Positions 21,711-32,339 of a stretch of DNA of 64,000 bases are shown one piece after another. The position numbers and the translations under genes are program-made. Each line of letters starts with the position of its first letter. The stretch's first letter is position 1. A model generated the notes under the pieces. The model made no database searches and was not told where the DNA came from. It was given only the letters and a program-made list of their open reading frames with translations. The DNA comes from Acanthosepion esculentum (Eukaryota; Mollusca; Cephalopoda; Sepiida; Sepiidae): positions 23,923,152 through 23,987,151 of the forward strand of contig OZ038509.1 of the NCBI GenBank assembly GCA_964036315.1, written 5' to 3'.

Positions 21711-22254
21711 GTTTAGACATTTCTGAACAAGTTGGATGTCATGAATGGTAGCCATATTAAAATTCAAGATGGGACGAGTCTATTTAAGAACATGACTTGT
21801 GTTTTTCGGTTAACATTTTGGCTTTGTAGCAAGATGCGGTGTTGGGGAAAACTATCCCTAATGTAGTATACTCTATGTTCAGTTCCTTTATCTGATCCAG
21901 ACAACGAGGCAGTGTTTAGAATTTATTAATTTCACATTCTGAATTTTTACGATAGATCCAGAGTAGACATAATTTACTTGTTTTTTTAGGTAAAAAAAAT
22001 CAAAATTTGATTCTAATGATATGTTGACTTTCAACCGCACCTTAAACAAAAGGTTTGGAAGGAAACTCCCATTACTATTGAAAGACCTATAACATTTAGT
22101 TGACATGAGAAATTTAGTTTGCTGAAAAACTATTTCATGGAAAATATTTTATAAATTTCAACCAAAATTAACAATAATTGTTCGGTGAATGAATAGCGAA
22201 TGTTTCCGAGTAACATTGGAAACCGTGCTTCTTCCAGTCCATGAACTCTAACGA

Positions 22255-22315
22255 TTGATTGATTTCTGTTTTACGGTTTATCAACCCTTTGCAGGTTATT
22301 TTAAGCCGAATGATT
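22255..22315 (+). mobile_element. Family P head fragment
   Basis: tttctgttttacggtttat and caaccctttgcagg then ttattttaagccgaatg match the family P head. The core and tail are missing. Confidence 0.6.
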
Positions 22316-22424
22316 TTTAACTGTAAGGATGATTATTTTTCTGAGTGAATATTGCATTAATTTTTTTAAGATAACATTTTTTTTTTTTCAAATATAAATC
22401 TCAATATTTAACTCATAGATGTAG

Positions 22425-22553
22425 GGAGACGATAGATTCATAGCTTTCCCAGGGGTATCTATGCGTAAATAAATGTAATAAACTCGATTGGAATTCGAAC
22501 ACGGCTCTCTACTTTATCATTCCGAGCCGATGTGCTTTACATCACTCGCGCAA
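22425..22553 (-). mobile_element. SINE (tRNA part and tail, no 5S part)
   Basis: On the minus strand the B-box-like gttcgaattcc lies about 60 nt downstream of an A-box region, followed by the family tail (tatttacgcatagatacccc). The 5S-like head of the 11.1 kb copy is absent, probably through truncation. Confidence 0.65.
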
Positions 22554-22626
22554 CCAGACTCAATAGGAAGAATTGCGAAACATGTCTGTTGTCAAGAATA
22601 TATGACTAGCCAAATGCAGGATAGGG

Positions 22627-22842
22627 GTGCAGACGGCAGCATTTGCTCAGAGGAGAGTAAGATTTAATGGACAATGCTGGAGAAGCAAGAATGGAATCAT
22701 TTACAGTCTCTTACTCTTGGAATCTTCGCGTAGGAAACGATCTTGTAGGAGACTGGCACGGAACCAGTCGATTGAAGATACCAAATTCTCAAAGGAGCAA
22801 TTGAAAAACGCGATGGAAGTCAGACGACTGCTGTTGATCTGA
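22627..22842 (+). mobile_element. LINE C-terminal coding fragment
   Basis: The open frame reads RVRFNGQCWRSKNGIIYSLL near its start and EQLKNAMEVRRLLLI at its end. This matches the 'RR..AGHC.R' tail of RTE-like endonuclease-reverse transcriptase proteins. No catalytic domain remains. It is a different subfamily from the fragment at 6615-7140. Confidence 0.55.
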
Positions 22843-22849
22843 TGATAAT

Positions 22850-23225
22850 GATACCATCACGATTCTGTTTACAATTTCAAATGGGATTTTGAGATTAAGA
22901 ATTCTATTACAATTGTGCTTGTCCTGCCTTTTGTTAGTCCGCACGACCGTTATGCCCTGCCAATTCCGCATAAATAATTCCGTTTTGATCGAGTCAGAAG
23001 ACAAATGTGATCAAAGACGCTACGTTGTTTCAATGAGAAAATGAAAGAAAATGGAAACTTGAAGGGTTTAACGTCTGTTTCCGTGAAATGTAAAAAGTTG
23101 TCAATTTCAATTTTTTTCTTTTCATTTGTATCCCCTTACTTCTTAAAAAGTCACATTTGATCGAAACGAGATCTTGTCGTGGTCACGTGAGAAAAATCAT
23201 ATTAAGAAAAAGAGAAAAATGTCTT
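22850..23225. other. No gene seen
   Basis: Mixed intronic sequence of tubulin intron 2 without recognised content. Confidence 0.4.
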
Positions 23226-23514
23226 TCCTTTCTTGTCTTTGTCATTTTTCTTTCTTTCAATTCCTTTCTTTCTTTCTTTTTTTCTTTCCTTTATTCTTTT
23301 TAATTTTTTCTTCTTTCTTTCTTTCTTTCTTTCTTTCGGTTCTTTTTTCTTTCGTTTTTATATCAGTTGAGGTGATATTTCAGAAATGTGTACTCACTAT
23401 CTCCCCCCTCTCTCCCCCTCTCTCTCCCACTCTCTATTTCACTCTGTTCATATATATCCCAATCTGTTCTCATCTATCTATATATCTATCTATCTATCTA
23501 TCTATCTCTGTTTA

Positions 23515-23555
<41 letters not shown>

Positions 23556-23742
23556 GTCTATCTATCTATCTCTGTTTATATCTATCTGTCTGTCTGTCTC
23601 AGTCTGTTTATATCTGTCTATCTATCCATCGAGCTAGCAAGCTATCTCTGCTCATATCTATCGTAGTTCATGTCAGTCTGTTTATATCTATCTATCTCTA
23701 TCTCAATCTTCTCATATCTATCTATCTATCTCAGACATTTTC

Positions 23743-23784
<42 letters not shown>

Positions 23785-23830
23785 GTCTGTCTGTATATTT
23801 GTCTGTCCTTCTGCTTATTTTTATATTTCT
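23226..23830. repeat. CTTT tract followed by a CTAT/CTGT array
   Basis: CTTT-rich at 23226-23345. CTAT and CTGT tetramers follow at about 23396-23810 with 'ctctgtttatat' and 'cagtctgtttatat' interruptions. Overlapping open frames of Y, L, S and I here reflect the repeat. Confidence 0.93.
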
Positions 23831-23839
23831 AAGATGTCA

Positions 23840-24650
23840 TTTTTCTAAAAAGCTAATTTGTTCTCATTAAACATTTCCATCAACCCAACAGCAGTAAAAT
23901 GGGGAAACAGGAATTTCACACGGCATTAGTAATATTAATTTAAATCCATTGTGAATGTCATGTATTTCATAACACTGACCGCTCTCGAGGAGTGTTCTTT
24001 CTATTGAAATCATTTATCATGATGTGTTTGCCCGCTCATTAAAGTTACCATCACACAGAAATTCGGCAAAAGCCGATCGTGGCACTGGACCTTAGAGAAT
24101 TGTAAAAGTGATATATGGCGAAGAGCTGTCTCAGATTATCGCATAACTGGCGATATGGGTCTGAGCGCATAACGCTGTCCATACCAGCTGAATAGGTCCG
24201 GCTATTTAATTTTCAATTTACAATATGTTTTCGATTTTTTTTTTACTTAAACATTCTGTTTAAGTGCCATAGCTATTTTTCAGTTATCGTGTTCTCAAGG
24301 CAACAGTACTAATAGTAATACTATATTACTACCAATAATAATAATGATAATAAACTGCATCTTTTGAGTGGTTACATTTACTTCGATGTCGATGATCGAG
24401 TAGCGAAAAATGTTCTGAAATGCTTAAAAAAAAATCTATTTCTCTAAATTGCTAGAAATCGTCTTTTTTATTTGCTATCCTCTAACTTTACAAGGCCAAA
24501 ACTGGAGCTGCACAGTCACGATAGAGTTCAAAAGCTTCTTCGCATCCTTGAGGGTGATGAATTATTTTCCACGCTCCACTGTCATCAGCATAAATACCGA
24601 ATTGGAAACTGATGACATCTAGAAACTGGCAGATAGACAAGCAAAGAGAT
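23840..24650. other. No gene seen
   Basis: About 800 bp of intron sequence without a recognised repeat or motif. Confidence 0.4.
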
Positions 24651-24890
24651 ATTGTAACAAACAGGCAAGAAAAAAAAGCCAGACCCACAAAGAGACAGGT
24701 AGACAGACAGGCAGGCAGAAACAGGGGCGGAAAAGGAAAAGAGACAGACAAGCAAAGTGATGGAAGGACAAAGAAAGAAAGAGACAGACAGATACGCAAA
24801 GAGGGTGTCAGACGAATAAACGAAAAAGCAGATAGAGAGAAAAGAAGGAAGGCAAAGAAACATGCCAACAAGCGAAAAGAACAGACAGAC
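24630..24890. repeat. Purine-rich GACA/GAAA tract
   Basis: Degenerate simple sequence of G and A with many 'gacagaca' steps. The open frames on both strands are compositional. Confidence 0.75.
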
Positions 24891-24969
24891 TTTGAATTAT
24901 ATTTTCTCATAAACAATGTAGACATTTACCATTAGTGATAACATGGACAAATTGGGAACTTGGAATGTC

Positions 24970-24970
<1 letters not shown>

Positions 24971-25014
<44 letters not shown>
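24971..25014. repeat. (ATC)n microsatellite
   Basis: About 15 trinucleotide units. Confidence 0.95.
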
Positions 25015-25015
<1 letters not shown>

Positions 25016-25049
25016 TTTACAGTTCAAATGGCTAGATGTAATCGTAAGT

Positions 25050-25545
25050 TCTAGCCTAAGAGTTTCTTCTATCGCACTTCTCGCTTGTGGAACTCGCTTC
25101 CGTCTTTAAAAATTTAATTGTAATGTCAGTCGTTATCTTCTGTCTTCTTAATTCTTGTTCTTTTATTGTCTTCTCTCCTTAATAGTAGTTTTTCTCATAT
25201 TCTCTAACACTCAGTAACCCCTTGCATCCTAGTGGCTTTATTGCCTTTGATCTTCAAAAATTTAAATATAATGCCAGTCGTTATCTTCTGCCTTCTTAAT
25301 TCTTGTTCTTTTATTGTCTTCTCTCCTTAATAGTAGTTTTTCTCATATTCTCTAACACTCAGTAACCCCTCGCGTCCTAGTGGCTTTATTGCCTTTGATC
25401 TTCAAAAATTTAAATGCAATGTCAATCGTTATCTTCTGTCTTCTTAATTCTTGTTCTTTTATTGTCTTCTCTCCTTAATAGTAGTTTTTCTCATATTCTC
25501 TAACATCTAGTAACCCCTTGCATCTTAGTGGCTTTATTGCCTATC
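25050..25545 (+). repeat. Triplicated LINE 3' tail (149-bp unit)
   Basis: Three tandem copies, offset by 149 and 148 bp, share gttatcttctgtcttctt, tcttctctccttaatag and agtaacccctt.c.tcctag. The start (cttctcgcttgtggaact) matches the 'SRLWNSLPS' coding end and 3' untranslated region of the LINE tail at 46587-47840. The duplicated part is thus a LINE end. Confidence 0.8.
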
Positions 25546-25690
25546 TTGGGATGAAATGATTAACTAAAATTGAACATGTAGTCATTAATTTGAATTATGT
25601 AATCACTTCTTTAGTTGCCTATTTGTTTCCAATCAATTAATAACCTAATCACTATGTAACGTTATTAAATCCAGATAAACCATTACTGAC
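25546..25690. other. Intron sequence, no repeat recognised
   Basis: AT-rich end of tubulin intron 2 next to the exon 2 donor. Confidence 0.4.
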
Positions 25691-25982
25691 CTTTGGCGAA
25701 GGCAGCACAGAAAATGTATTCATGATACGATCGGAGTATTCCTCCCTCATTTTACTGATAATGAGTGTGCCCATCCCAGCACCAGTGCCACCACCCAAGG
25801 AATGCGTCATTTGGAAACCTTGCAAGCATTCACAAGATTCCGTCTCCTTCCGGACAACATCAATTACATTGTCCACAAGTTCTGCGCCTTCTGTGTAATG
25901 ACCTTTGGCCCAGTTGTTTCCTGCACCACGCTGACCGAACACGAAATTATCCGGTCGAAAGAGACCACCACACGGACCCGAC
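25691..25982 (-). CDS. beta-tubulin, coding exon 2 (residues 78-174)
   Basis: The 292-nt exon completes Arg77 and adds 97 codons. It encodes the nucleotide-binding heart of beta-tubulin: [20 protein letters not shown] with the following YTEGAELVD, then the glycine-rich tubulin signature [10 protein letters not shown] at residues 140-149, which contacts the phosphates of GTP, and [14 protein letters not shown]. Two changes against the usual beta consensus stand out: Ser to Arg in GQ(R)GAGNN and Ser to Ala in the signature (usually GGGTGSGMGT). Splice sites are strong (tttctttcag acceptor, gtcagt donor). The intron positions, after codons 77 and 174, differ from the common vertebrate ones. Confidence 0.95.
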
Positions 25983-26103
25983 CTGAAAGAAAAAAACGAC
26001 GGGAAAGGAAATGAAATATTCATGATGAATAAAAAAAACAGTTTTAGTCAAAAGAAATAAAGAATTACATATCTCTTGAACATTTGAATATGTCCTGAGC
26101 AAA

Positions 26104-26830
26104 TAATTATTACACTATTTACATTATTCGGATTATTGTCCGCATCTTTGTCGCCAGATTTATTACAACGTTTCGGCCTTTCAGTATCTGTCTATATTTC
26201 TGAGATGAGGTATTATGTACACTATTTACATTATTCGGACTATTGTCCTCATATTTTTCGCCATATTTATTACAACGTTTCGGCCCTTCAGTATATGTCT
26301 ATATTTCTGCGATGAGGTATTATGTACACTATTTACATTATTTGGATTATTGTCCGCATCTTTGTCGCCATATTTATTACAACGTTCCCGCCCTTCAGTA
26401 TCTGTCTATATTTCTGAGATGAGGTATTATGTACACTATTTACATTATTTGGACTATTGTCCTCAGATTTGTCGCCATATTTATTACAACGTTTCGGCCC
26501 TTCATTATCTGTCTATATTTCTGAGATGAGGTATTATGTACACTATTTACATTATTCGGATTATTGTCCTCATCTTTTTGTCGCTATATTTATTACAACG
26601 TTCCCGCCCTTCAGTATCTGTCTATATTTCTGAGACGAGGTATTACGTACACTATGTATATTATTCGGACTATTGTCCTCATCTTTTTCGCCATATTTAT
26701 TACTACGTTTCGGCCCTTCAGTATCTGTTTATATTTCTGAGATGAGGTATTATGTACACTATTTACATTATTCGGACTATTGTCCTCATCGTTGTCGTCA
26801 TAATACCTTATCTCAGAAATATAGACAGAT
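26104..26830. repeat. 107-bp tandem array (about 6.5 copies) of repeat H
   Basis: Unit starts at 26211, 26318, 26425, 26532, 26641 and 26748 give periods of 107, 107, 107, 109 and 107. Each unit carries tatttattacaacgtttcgg, cagtatctgtctatatttct and gatgaggtattat. The last unit turns into an inverted piece (taataccttatctcagaaat), making a small foldback. It lies in tubulin intron 1. Confidence 0.92.
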
Positions 26831-27008
26831 ATCTCTTGAAGTTGTTGATTAAGATTTTACCGACTGGGATGATCAACACATTGGTATTGATCTTTACGTA
26901 ATTTCTATATCGACTTTAGGTTCATTTATTTTGCAGTCCATGATGATGACAATAATTACGAAAAATAAACGAAGACAACGTCTTAAACGAGACACAAAAA
27001 CTTAATAA

Positions 27009-27118
<110 letters not shown>

Positions 27119-27119
27119 G

Positions 27120-27307
27120 GTATGGTGTTTGCTTGACAACCTAACTGTCAGTGTTTCAATTCTCGGTAGTGGATGCGCACTGCTGATGAGTCCCAAATAT
27201 ACGACGAGATGGCCGTCCAGTGCTTTCTGCATTCTGTAGAGGTTTCTTTCAGACTCAGTGAATTACTTAATTATAATTATCAAATCCTCCTTACAATTTC
27301 TATTTCT

Positions 27308-27362
<55 letters not shown>

Positions 27363-27660
27363 ATTTGGGGGTCATCCACCTTTCTTTTAAACATTTTTCA
27401 TTAAATACTACAGACAAGGAAGATTTAACTGATTTATTTATTAAGTTTTTACAACATCCTTACGTTTTTGTTCCATTTTCTAAGCGTACAGGGGAACGCA
27501 AATATACCAAAATAATTTTATTTGTCCCGAGCGATTTCATCCAATTCTTTAACCATTTTCAAGTCTATTTGAGCAGGACATCTGCACTCAAAGAGGTTTT
27601 ATTGAATCATATCGGCATATTATATCTAATCCTTTACACACACACATATATATATATATA
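27120..27660 (+). other. Unidentified open stretch with TA/GT tract
   Basis: A 162-codon open frame (27173-27661) crosses a TA/GT tract at 27312-27360. The part after the tract (FIKFLQHPYVFVPFSKRTGE and onward) has normal-looking composition, but I cannot assign it. It may belong to a mobile element. No splice or start evidence supports a gene. Confidence 0.25.
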
Positions 27661-27774
27661 ATACAAGGCTCAAGAACCACTCAAGGTAGAGAATAGTACT
27701 GTACGAGTGTAAGAAAACGACAAAAGTGCAGTTCAAGAGTTCATCTGTCTATATTTCTGAAATCAGGTATTATA

Positions 27775-27939
27775 ACTACGCACTTGTGTATAAGACGCAC
27801 CCCAATTTCAGCAGGGCAAATCAAGAAAAAATAGTGATTAGTAAAATTAGTAAACCTACATATGGCATATAAGACGCAGGGGAATTTTTAAAAGATATTT
27901 TTAATAAAAAAAGGGCGCCTTATATGCCGTCAAATACGG
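27775..27939. mobile_element. TA-flanked MITE, about 165 bp
   Basis: A copy of repeat H (ctgaaatcaggtatta / tttacactatttacatt) is split. The inserted segment has imperfect inverted ends: gtgtataagacgcacccc on the left and, complemented, gcatataaggcgcccttt near the right end. TA lies at both edges (27773-27774 and 27940-27941). Confidence 0.6.
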
Positions 27940-28029
27940 TATTTACACTATTTACATTGTTCAGACAGTTGTGAGTTCAATACCTGGCCACAGCAGAGAC
28001 GAACAAAAACTTAGAAAGTTGAGTTACTA

Positions 28030-28215
28030 AAGTTACTAAACTAAAACTGAGATATCCATAAAAAGGCATGGCACGTGGAACTAGAACATGGATGGTTTGG
28101 TTCGAAATCCAAACGTATATCACCTGAAGAAGGCTGGAGTGTACAATGGATGAAACGTCATGACTATGAAAACAAAAATGAGGACAACAGTCCGAACAAT
28201 GTAAATAATGTTTAA
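28030..28215 (+). repeat. Repeat H copy, plus orientation
   Basis: It contains cacctgaagaaggctggag, then atgaaacgtcatgac and gaggacaacagtccgaacaa. It faces the minus copy at 28680-28875 across a LINE tail. Confidence 0.75.
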
Positions 28216-28259
28216 CAGCTGACCGTGTACTTGAAGAGGTCATGATTTTAGTGAACGGA

Positions 28260-28590
28260 AAAACATTCTGCCGGGTGTCTGTCCTACAAAGCAGCAGTTG
28301 TTTGGAAGAAGCTGTCCGAATGGAACTTACTCATTACTAATGGAATACGAAGAGAACGGGGATGATTCACTCTTGTGGACGTGGCATTGTGGGTCCCAGT
28401 TGTAAAGATCGGGGCTGGTGAAGCCAAGGAATGCAGCTCATCAGAGCACAAGGCGTGACTATGGCGATAAAACAGCAAGAAGCTGTGGGAAAATGGTTCC
28501 AGAGTGGAAAGTAATTCACCATTCTGAAGGTCATGTAGACGTTTTAGACTTCGTTAAGACAGTCAAGTGAAGACTTGGTTGTCCGCACCC
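28260..28590 (-). mobile_element. LINE C-terminal tail fragment (type C)
   Basis: Minus-strand reading gives CSDELHSLASPAPIFTTGTH and then KFHSDSFFQTTAAL, the conserved end of a jockey/CR1-like LINE protein ('FFPRTAALWNRLP'). Copies of the same tail are at 49590-49905 and 51695-52015. It is non-functional. Confidence 0.65.
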
Positions 28591-28679
28591 AGATATGGTA
28601 ATAATAAAGATAGAATATACAAATAGGTGTCAGATACTTACTGCGGTGGTACATAGAACCGACTATTTTAACAAGATAT

Positions 28680-28875
28680 TAAGTAATCTATATCTGTCTA
28701 TGTTTCTGAGATGAGGTATTATGTACATTATTTACATTATTCGGACTATTATCCTCATTTTTGTCACCATATTTATTACAACTTTTTGATCGTTGTACGC
28801 TCCGGCCATCTTCAGGTGGTTGGAATGTTGAAGCCTTTATTTCGCTCACTGGGGTAGAATTAACAGGAGATAACT
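28680..28875 (-). repeat. Repeat H copy, minus orientation
   Basis: On the minus strand: ccacctgaagatggccggag, then caaaaagttgtaataaat and gaggataatagtccgaataa, ending in cctcatctcagaaacatag. It is the inverted partner of 28030-28215. Confidence 0.75.
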
Positions 28876-28911
28876 GACATCCATTATACATGGCAAGTGG
28901 AACTAGAATAG

Positions 28912-29755
28912 TCCAATGGTCCTCGGGAGCAATTCGATTTGTCTCAGCCGATGGTCCTAGGGATCAATTTGATTCATCTCGGCCGATGGTTCTCGGGAGC
29001 AATTTTATTCGTCTCGGCCGATGGTCCTCGGGAGCAATTTTATTCGTCTCGGCCGATGGTCCTAGTGAGCAATTTCATTCGTCTCGGCCGATGGTCCTTG
29101 GGAGCAATTTTATTCGTCTCGCCCGATGGTCCTAGTGAGCAATTTCATTCGTCTCGGCCGATGGTCCTCGGGAGCAATTTTATTCGTCTCGGCCGATGGT
29201 CCTAGTGAGCAATTTCATTCGTCTCGGCCGATGGTCCTCGGGAGCAATTTTATTCGTCTCGCCCGAAGGTCCTAGTGAGCAATTTCATTCGTCTCGGCCG
29301 ATGGTCCTCGGGAGCAATTTCATTCGTCTCGGCCGATGGTCCTAGTGAGCAATTTTATTCGTCTCGGCCGATGGTCCTAGTGAGCAATTTCATTCGTCTC
29401 GGCCGATGGTCCTAGTGAGCAATTTCATTCGTCTCGGCCGATGGTCCTCGGGAGCAATTTAATTCGTCTCGGCCGATGGTCCTAGTGAGCAATTTCATTC
29501 GTCTCGGCCGATGGTCCTCGGGAGCAATTTTATTCGTCTCGGCCGATGGTCCTCGGGAGCAATTTCATTCGTCTCGGCCGATGGTCCTCGGGAGCAATTC
29601 GATTCGTCTCGGCCAATGGTCATTGGGAGCAATTTTATTTGTCTCAACCAATGGTCCTCGTGAACAATTTTATTCGTCTCAACCAATTGTCCTCGGGACC
29701 AATTTAATTCGTTTCAGACGATGGTCCTCGAGAGCAATTTGTTGTCTAGGGCGAT
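28912..29755. repeat. 35-bp minisatellite (about 24 copies)
   Basis: The unit is atggtcctcgggagcaattt followed by tattcgtctcggccg. Two main versions (cctcgggagc and cctagtgagc) alternate irregularly. Because 35 is not a multiple of 3, one frame reads a 35-residue super-repeat. No start or splice context suggests a gene. Confidence 0.96.
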
Positions 29756-29824
29756 ATTCCTCGGGATTCAAAAATTTGATTTTTGAAGAGGAAAACGCCA
29801 CAAGGAGTGAGATCTGCGGAATAT

Positions 29825-30175
29825 GGTGCTTGTCGGACGTGATGGAACATGGTGATAGTCGGACCTGATGGAACAGGGTGATGTCGGACCTGATGGAACA
29901 TGGAGATTGTCGGACCTGATGGAAAATGGTGATTGTCGGACCTGATGGAACATGGTGCTTGTTGGACCTGATTCAATATGGTGATTGTCGGACCTGATGG
30001 AACATGGTTATTTTCGGATCTGGTGGAATATGGTGCTTGTCGTACCTGATGGAACATGGAGATTGCCGAACCTGATGGAATATACAGCTTCTCGGACCTG
30101 ATGGAATATGGTGATTGCCGGACCTGATGAACATGGTGCTTGTCGGACCTGATGGAACATGGTGCTTGCTAGACC
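29825..30175. repeat. 26-bp minisatellite (about 13 copies)
   Basis: The unit is atggtgattgtcggacctg plus atggaac, diverged. It begins about 70 bp after the 35-bp array. Confidence 0.93.
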
Positions 30176-30179
30176 TAAT

Positions 30180-30425
30180 TTTCTATCTGATGATGGTCGT
30201 ATGAAACGACTGAAAGCCGAGCTAGTAGCAAAAATAAGACCTGATAAAACCGGAATTTATAAACAAGGATCATACCATTCATTAACGGATTCGAGGTTGA
30301 TTGTATTTTATTATTAAATATTGTTTGCGAGAGTGATTCTTGTCATGTAATTAACTTCATTATTTGTTTTTCGTATGAATGATTTACGTTATATAAATTG
30401 AACACGCACTACATAATTGATATTA
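30180..30425. repeat. Partial copy of the 41.35 kb MITE
   Basis: The stretch 30295-30400 (tattaaatattgtttgcgag, agtgattcttg and gaatgatttacgttat) matches the body and right arm of the element at 41350-41483. The left arm is not recognisable. Confidence 0.6.
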
Positions 30426-30435
30426 AAATAAATAA

Positions 30436-30438
<3 letters not shown>

Positions 30439-30500
<62 letters not shown>
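30439..30500. repeat. (TA)n microsatellite
   Basis: TA run of about 60 bp. Confidence 0.96.
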
Positions 30501-30506
<6 letters not shown>

Positions 30507-30534
30507 TATATTATATATTTATAAATATAAATGA

Positions 30535-30825
30535 CAATACGAAAACTGTATTAATTGCTGACGCGTTTCGTCCAATGTGGACTTTCTCAAAGCAAAAAAC
30601 GAAATTAATTTAATTAAACAAGGAAATTAATAAAAACAAAATGTAGGGAACGCTATTTTCATATTGTTAACTGAAAATAACGTCAGTTAATGTCACGTGT
30701 GGAGAATATTATCATTATATTTGTGTTGGCTGATTCAACTTTTAACTTTTGATTTTACGATATTGTTGTTTACGTTTGTTTGGGAGAGCAGTAATTTTTG
30801 GTTTTTATTAATTTCCTTGTTTAAA

Positions 30826-30827
<2 letters not shown>
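30535..30827. repeat. Foldback segment with a perfect 24-bp stem
   Basis: Positions 30614-30637 and 30801-30824 are exact inverted copies (arm begins ttaaacaaggaaattaat). Just outside, on the minus strand at 30594-30560, is a hammerhead-like sequence: GTCC-acatt-GGAC followed by GAAACGCGTC. Confidence 0.7.

Positions 30828-30880
<53 letters not shown>
30828..30880. repeat. (TA)n microsatellite
   Basis: TA run directly after the foldback segment. Confidence 0.96.
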
Positions 30881-30883
<3 letters not shown>

Positions 30884-30889
30884 AATCCT

Positions 30890-31556
30890 AAGGAGCCAGG
30901 CAAATCTACCTAGGTTTCACCTAAACGGATCTTCAGGGTAAACCCGACTAAAAAGGAAAATACGGAACAGTATTTATTGATAAAACCAAAATTAACCATG
31001 ACCACGTGACAAAAAAAAATTAATATAAAAAACAAACAACGGGGGTTGGGGGCTGGAGGTTTCTTTCTTTGGAATTGGCGCTTAAACACGTGACAATTGT
31101 TTTCGCCTTGTTTTAATGTTCTTGGTTCTTTCTTTTTTTATTCCACATTTTTCCTCGGGTACCGATTTGTTCTCCTGCAAGTTAAGCTATCCAAGGTTTT
31201 TCCAAACGAGTACCACTATTTACATACATTACTATAAGATTAGCCTAAATCCACAAATTAATTAATTATATATATATATATATAAAATAAAAAAGTCTAT
31301 AAAATATCGCACATTGCGTGCTTGTGCTAATAAAATAATGTTCGATATTACATAAGAGAGCTATAATTAATACAAATTTCCTCATCGATATCAATTTACA
31401 GTACTACACCCACTTACACCCCCCCTAAATAAATGAACTGCTCCACTATCTTTACAGCACGGTAAAAACATCAATATTTCAATTATACAATTAACAGTTT
31501 TCAATCAGCACCTGACGATTGCATCGTACTTGAAACTCAGAGTTGTGCTGCCGGCG

Positions 31557-31558
<2 letters not shown>
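30890..31558. other. No gene seen
   Basis: Intron 1 sequence containing a G-run, a poly-T stretch and, at 31505-31560, a copy of the hairpin-arm motif (cctgacgattgcatcg, then cttgaaactcag). Confidence 0.4.
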
Positions 31559-31559
<1 letters not shown>

Positions 31560-31626
<67 letters not shown>

Positions 31627-31757
31627 TTAAGGTATGATGCTATATCTATAGGTTAAAGTGTTCAATATCAGTGATAAAGTGTATGTAAATATAAAAGTGG
31701 ACACTTAGATCAACAACGAGAGGCGACAGTCTGTTTCATGCTTGAACATAATCTGCA

Positions 31758-31811
<54 letters not shown>
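31560..31811. repeat. Two (TA)n tracts around a dispersed repeat
   Basis: TA at 31560-31621 and 31760-31811 enclose 31622-31745. The enclosed segment repeats the sequence found beside the mariner at 1881-2000 (ggttaaagtgttcaatatca, aggcgacag.ctgtttcatg). Confidence 0.85.
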
Positions 31812-31816
<5 letters not shown>

Positions 31817-31935
31817 GTGAATGCAAATATAAAATGAAATACTTAGCGGATTGCTTTTATCTTCACACCTCAACTCCAAAGTTTTGCAAATGAGCCCATT
31901 TATAATCGTTCAGTCCACTCGTCAGGAGATTTCAC

Positions 31936-31937
<2 letters not shown>

Positions 31938-32010
<73 letters not shown>
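31938..32010. repeat. (CA)n(TA)n microsatellite
   Basis: CA run followed by TA run, about 90 bp from the exon 1 donor. Confidence 0.96.
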
Positions 32011-32011
<1 letters not shown>

Positions 32012-32100
32012 AGAGAGAAACGTAGAGAGAAGAGAATAAAGAACAAGGAGACAGTTATCTCTGAAACTATATGTACGTAGAAGACAAAATGTTTTCTTAC

Positions 32101-32330
32101 CTTATGGCGTCCATGGTACCTGGTTCGAGATCTACTAGGACAGCCCGAGGAACATATCGGTTAGTCTGGGCCTCCTTAAAATAAACGTTAATTCTTTCCA
32201 GTTGCAGATCTTTAATCCCTTGGTATTTCCCAGCAAAGTTGATTCCATGTTCTTCGGATATAACTTCCCAGAACTTTGAGCCAATCTGGTTTCCACACTG
32301 ACCCGTCTGGACGTGAACAATTTCGCGCAT
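32101..32330 (-). CDS. beta-tubulin, coding exon 1 (residues 1-77)
   Basis: This exon opens the protein with [20 protein letters not shown]. The MREI start is the motif through which excess tubulin triggers decay of its own mRNA in animals, and [10 protein letters not shown] is the first nucleotide-contacting loop. [14 protein letters not shown] and [17 protein letters not shown] follow, all characteristic of beta-tubulin. The ATG at 32330 is chosen because it matches the universal N-terminus. The exon ends with AG of the Arg77 codon before gtaaga. Changes such as A to T in HVQTGQ and A to S in IGSKF mark it as divergent. A TATA-like string lies about 110 bp upstream, but I cannot call a promoter from it. 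Confidence 0.95.
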
Positions 32331-32339
32331 TTTCCAGAC

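Larger units (their letters stand above)
19300..22220. repeat. Cluster of a roughly 200-bp dispersed repeat
   Basis: Four or five copies are recognisable: about 19311-19370 with 19826-19975, then 20405-20605, 20908-21112, and an inverted copy at 22015-22220. Shared blocks include cattcattgactgaacaat, ttttcttaaaacatttattc, cactaaatgttatag and gtttaaggtc.tgtggaaa. A second shared block (cctgaacaagttggatg) occurs at 20270 and 21720, so the full unit is longer. No protein is encoded. Confidence 0.75.

Noticed and set aside
28912..29755. CRISPR-like direct repeats
   Set aside because: Units are contiguous with no unique spacers and the genome is eukaryotic; this is a minisatellite.
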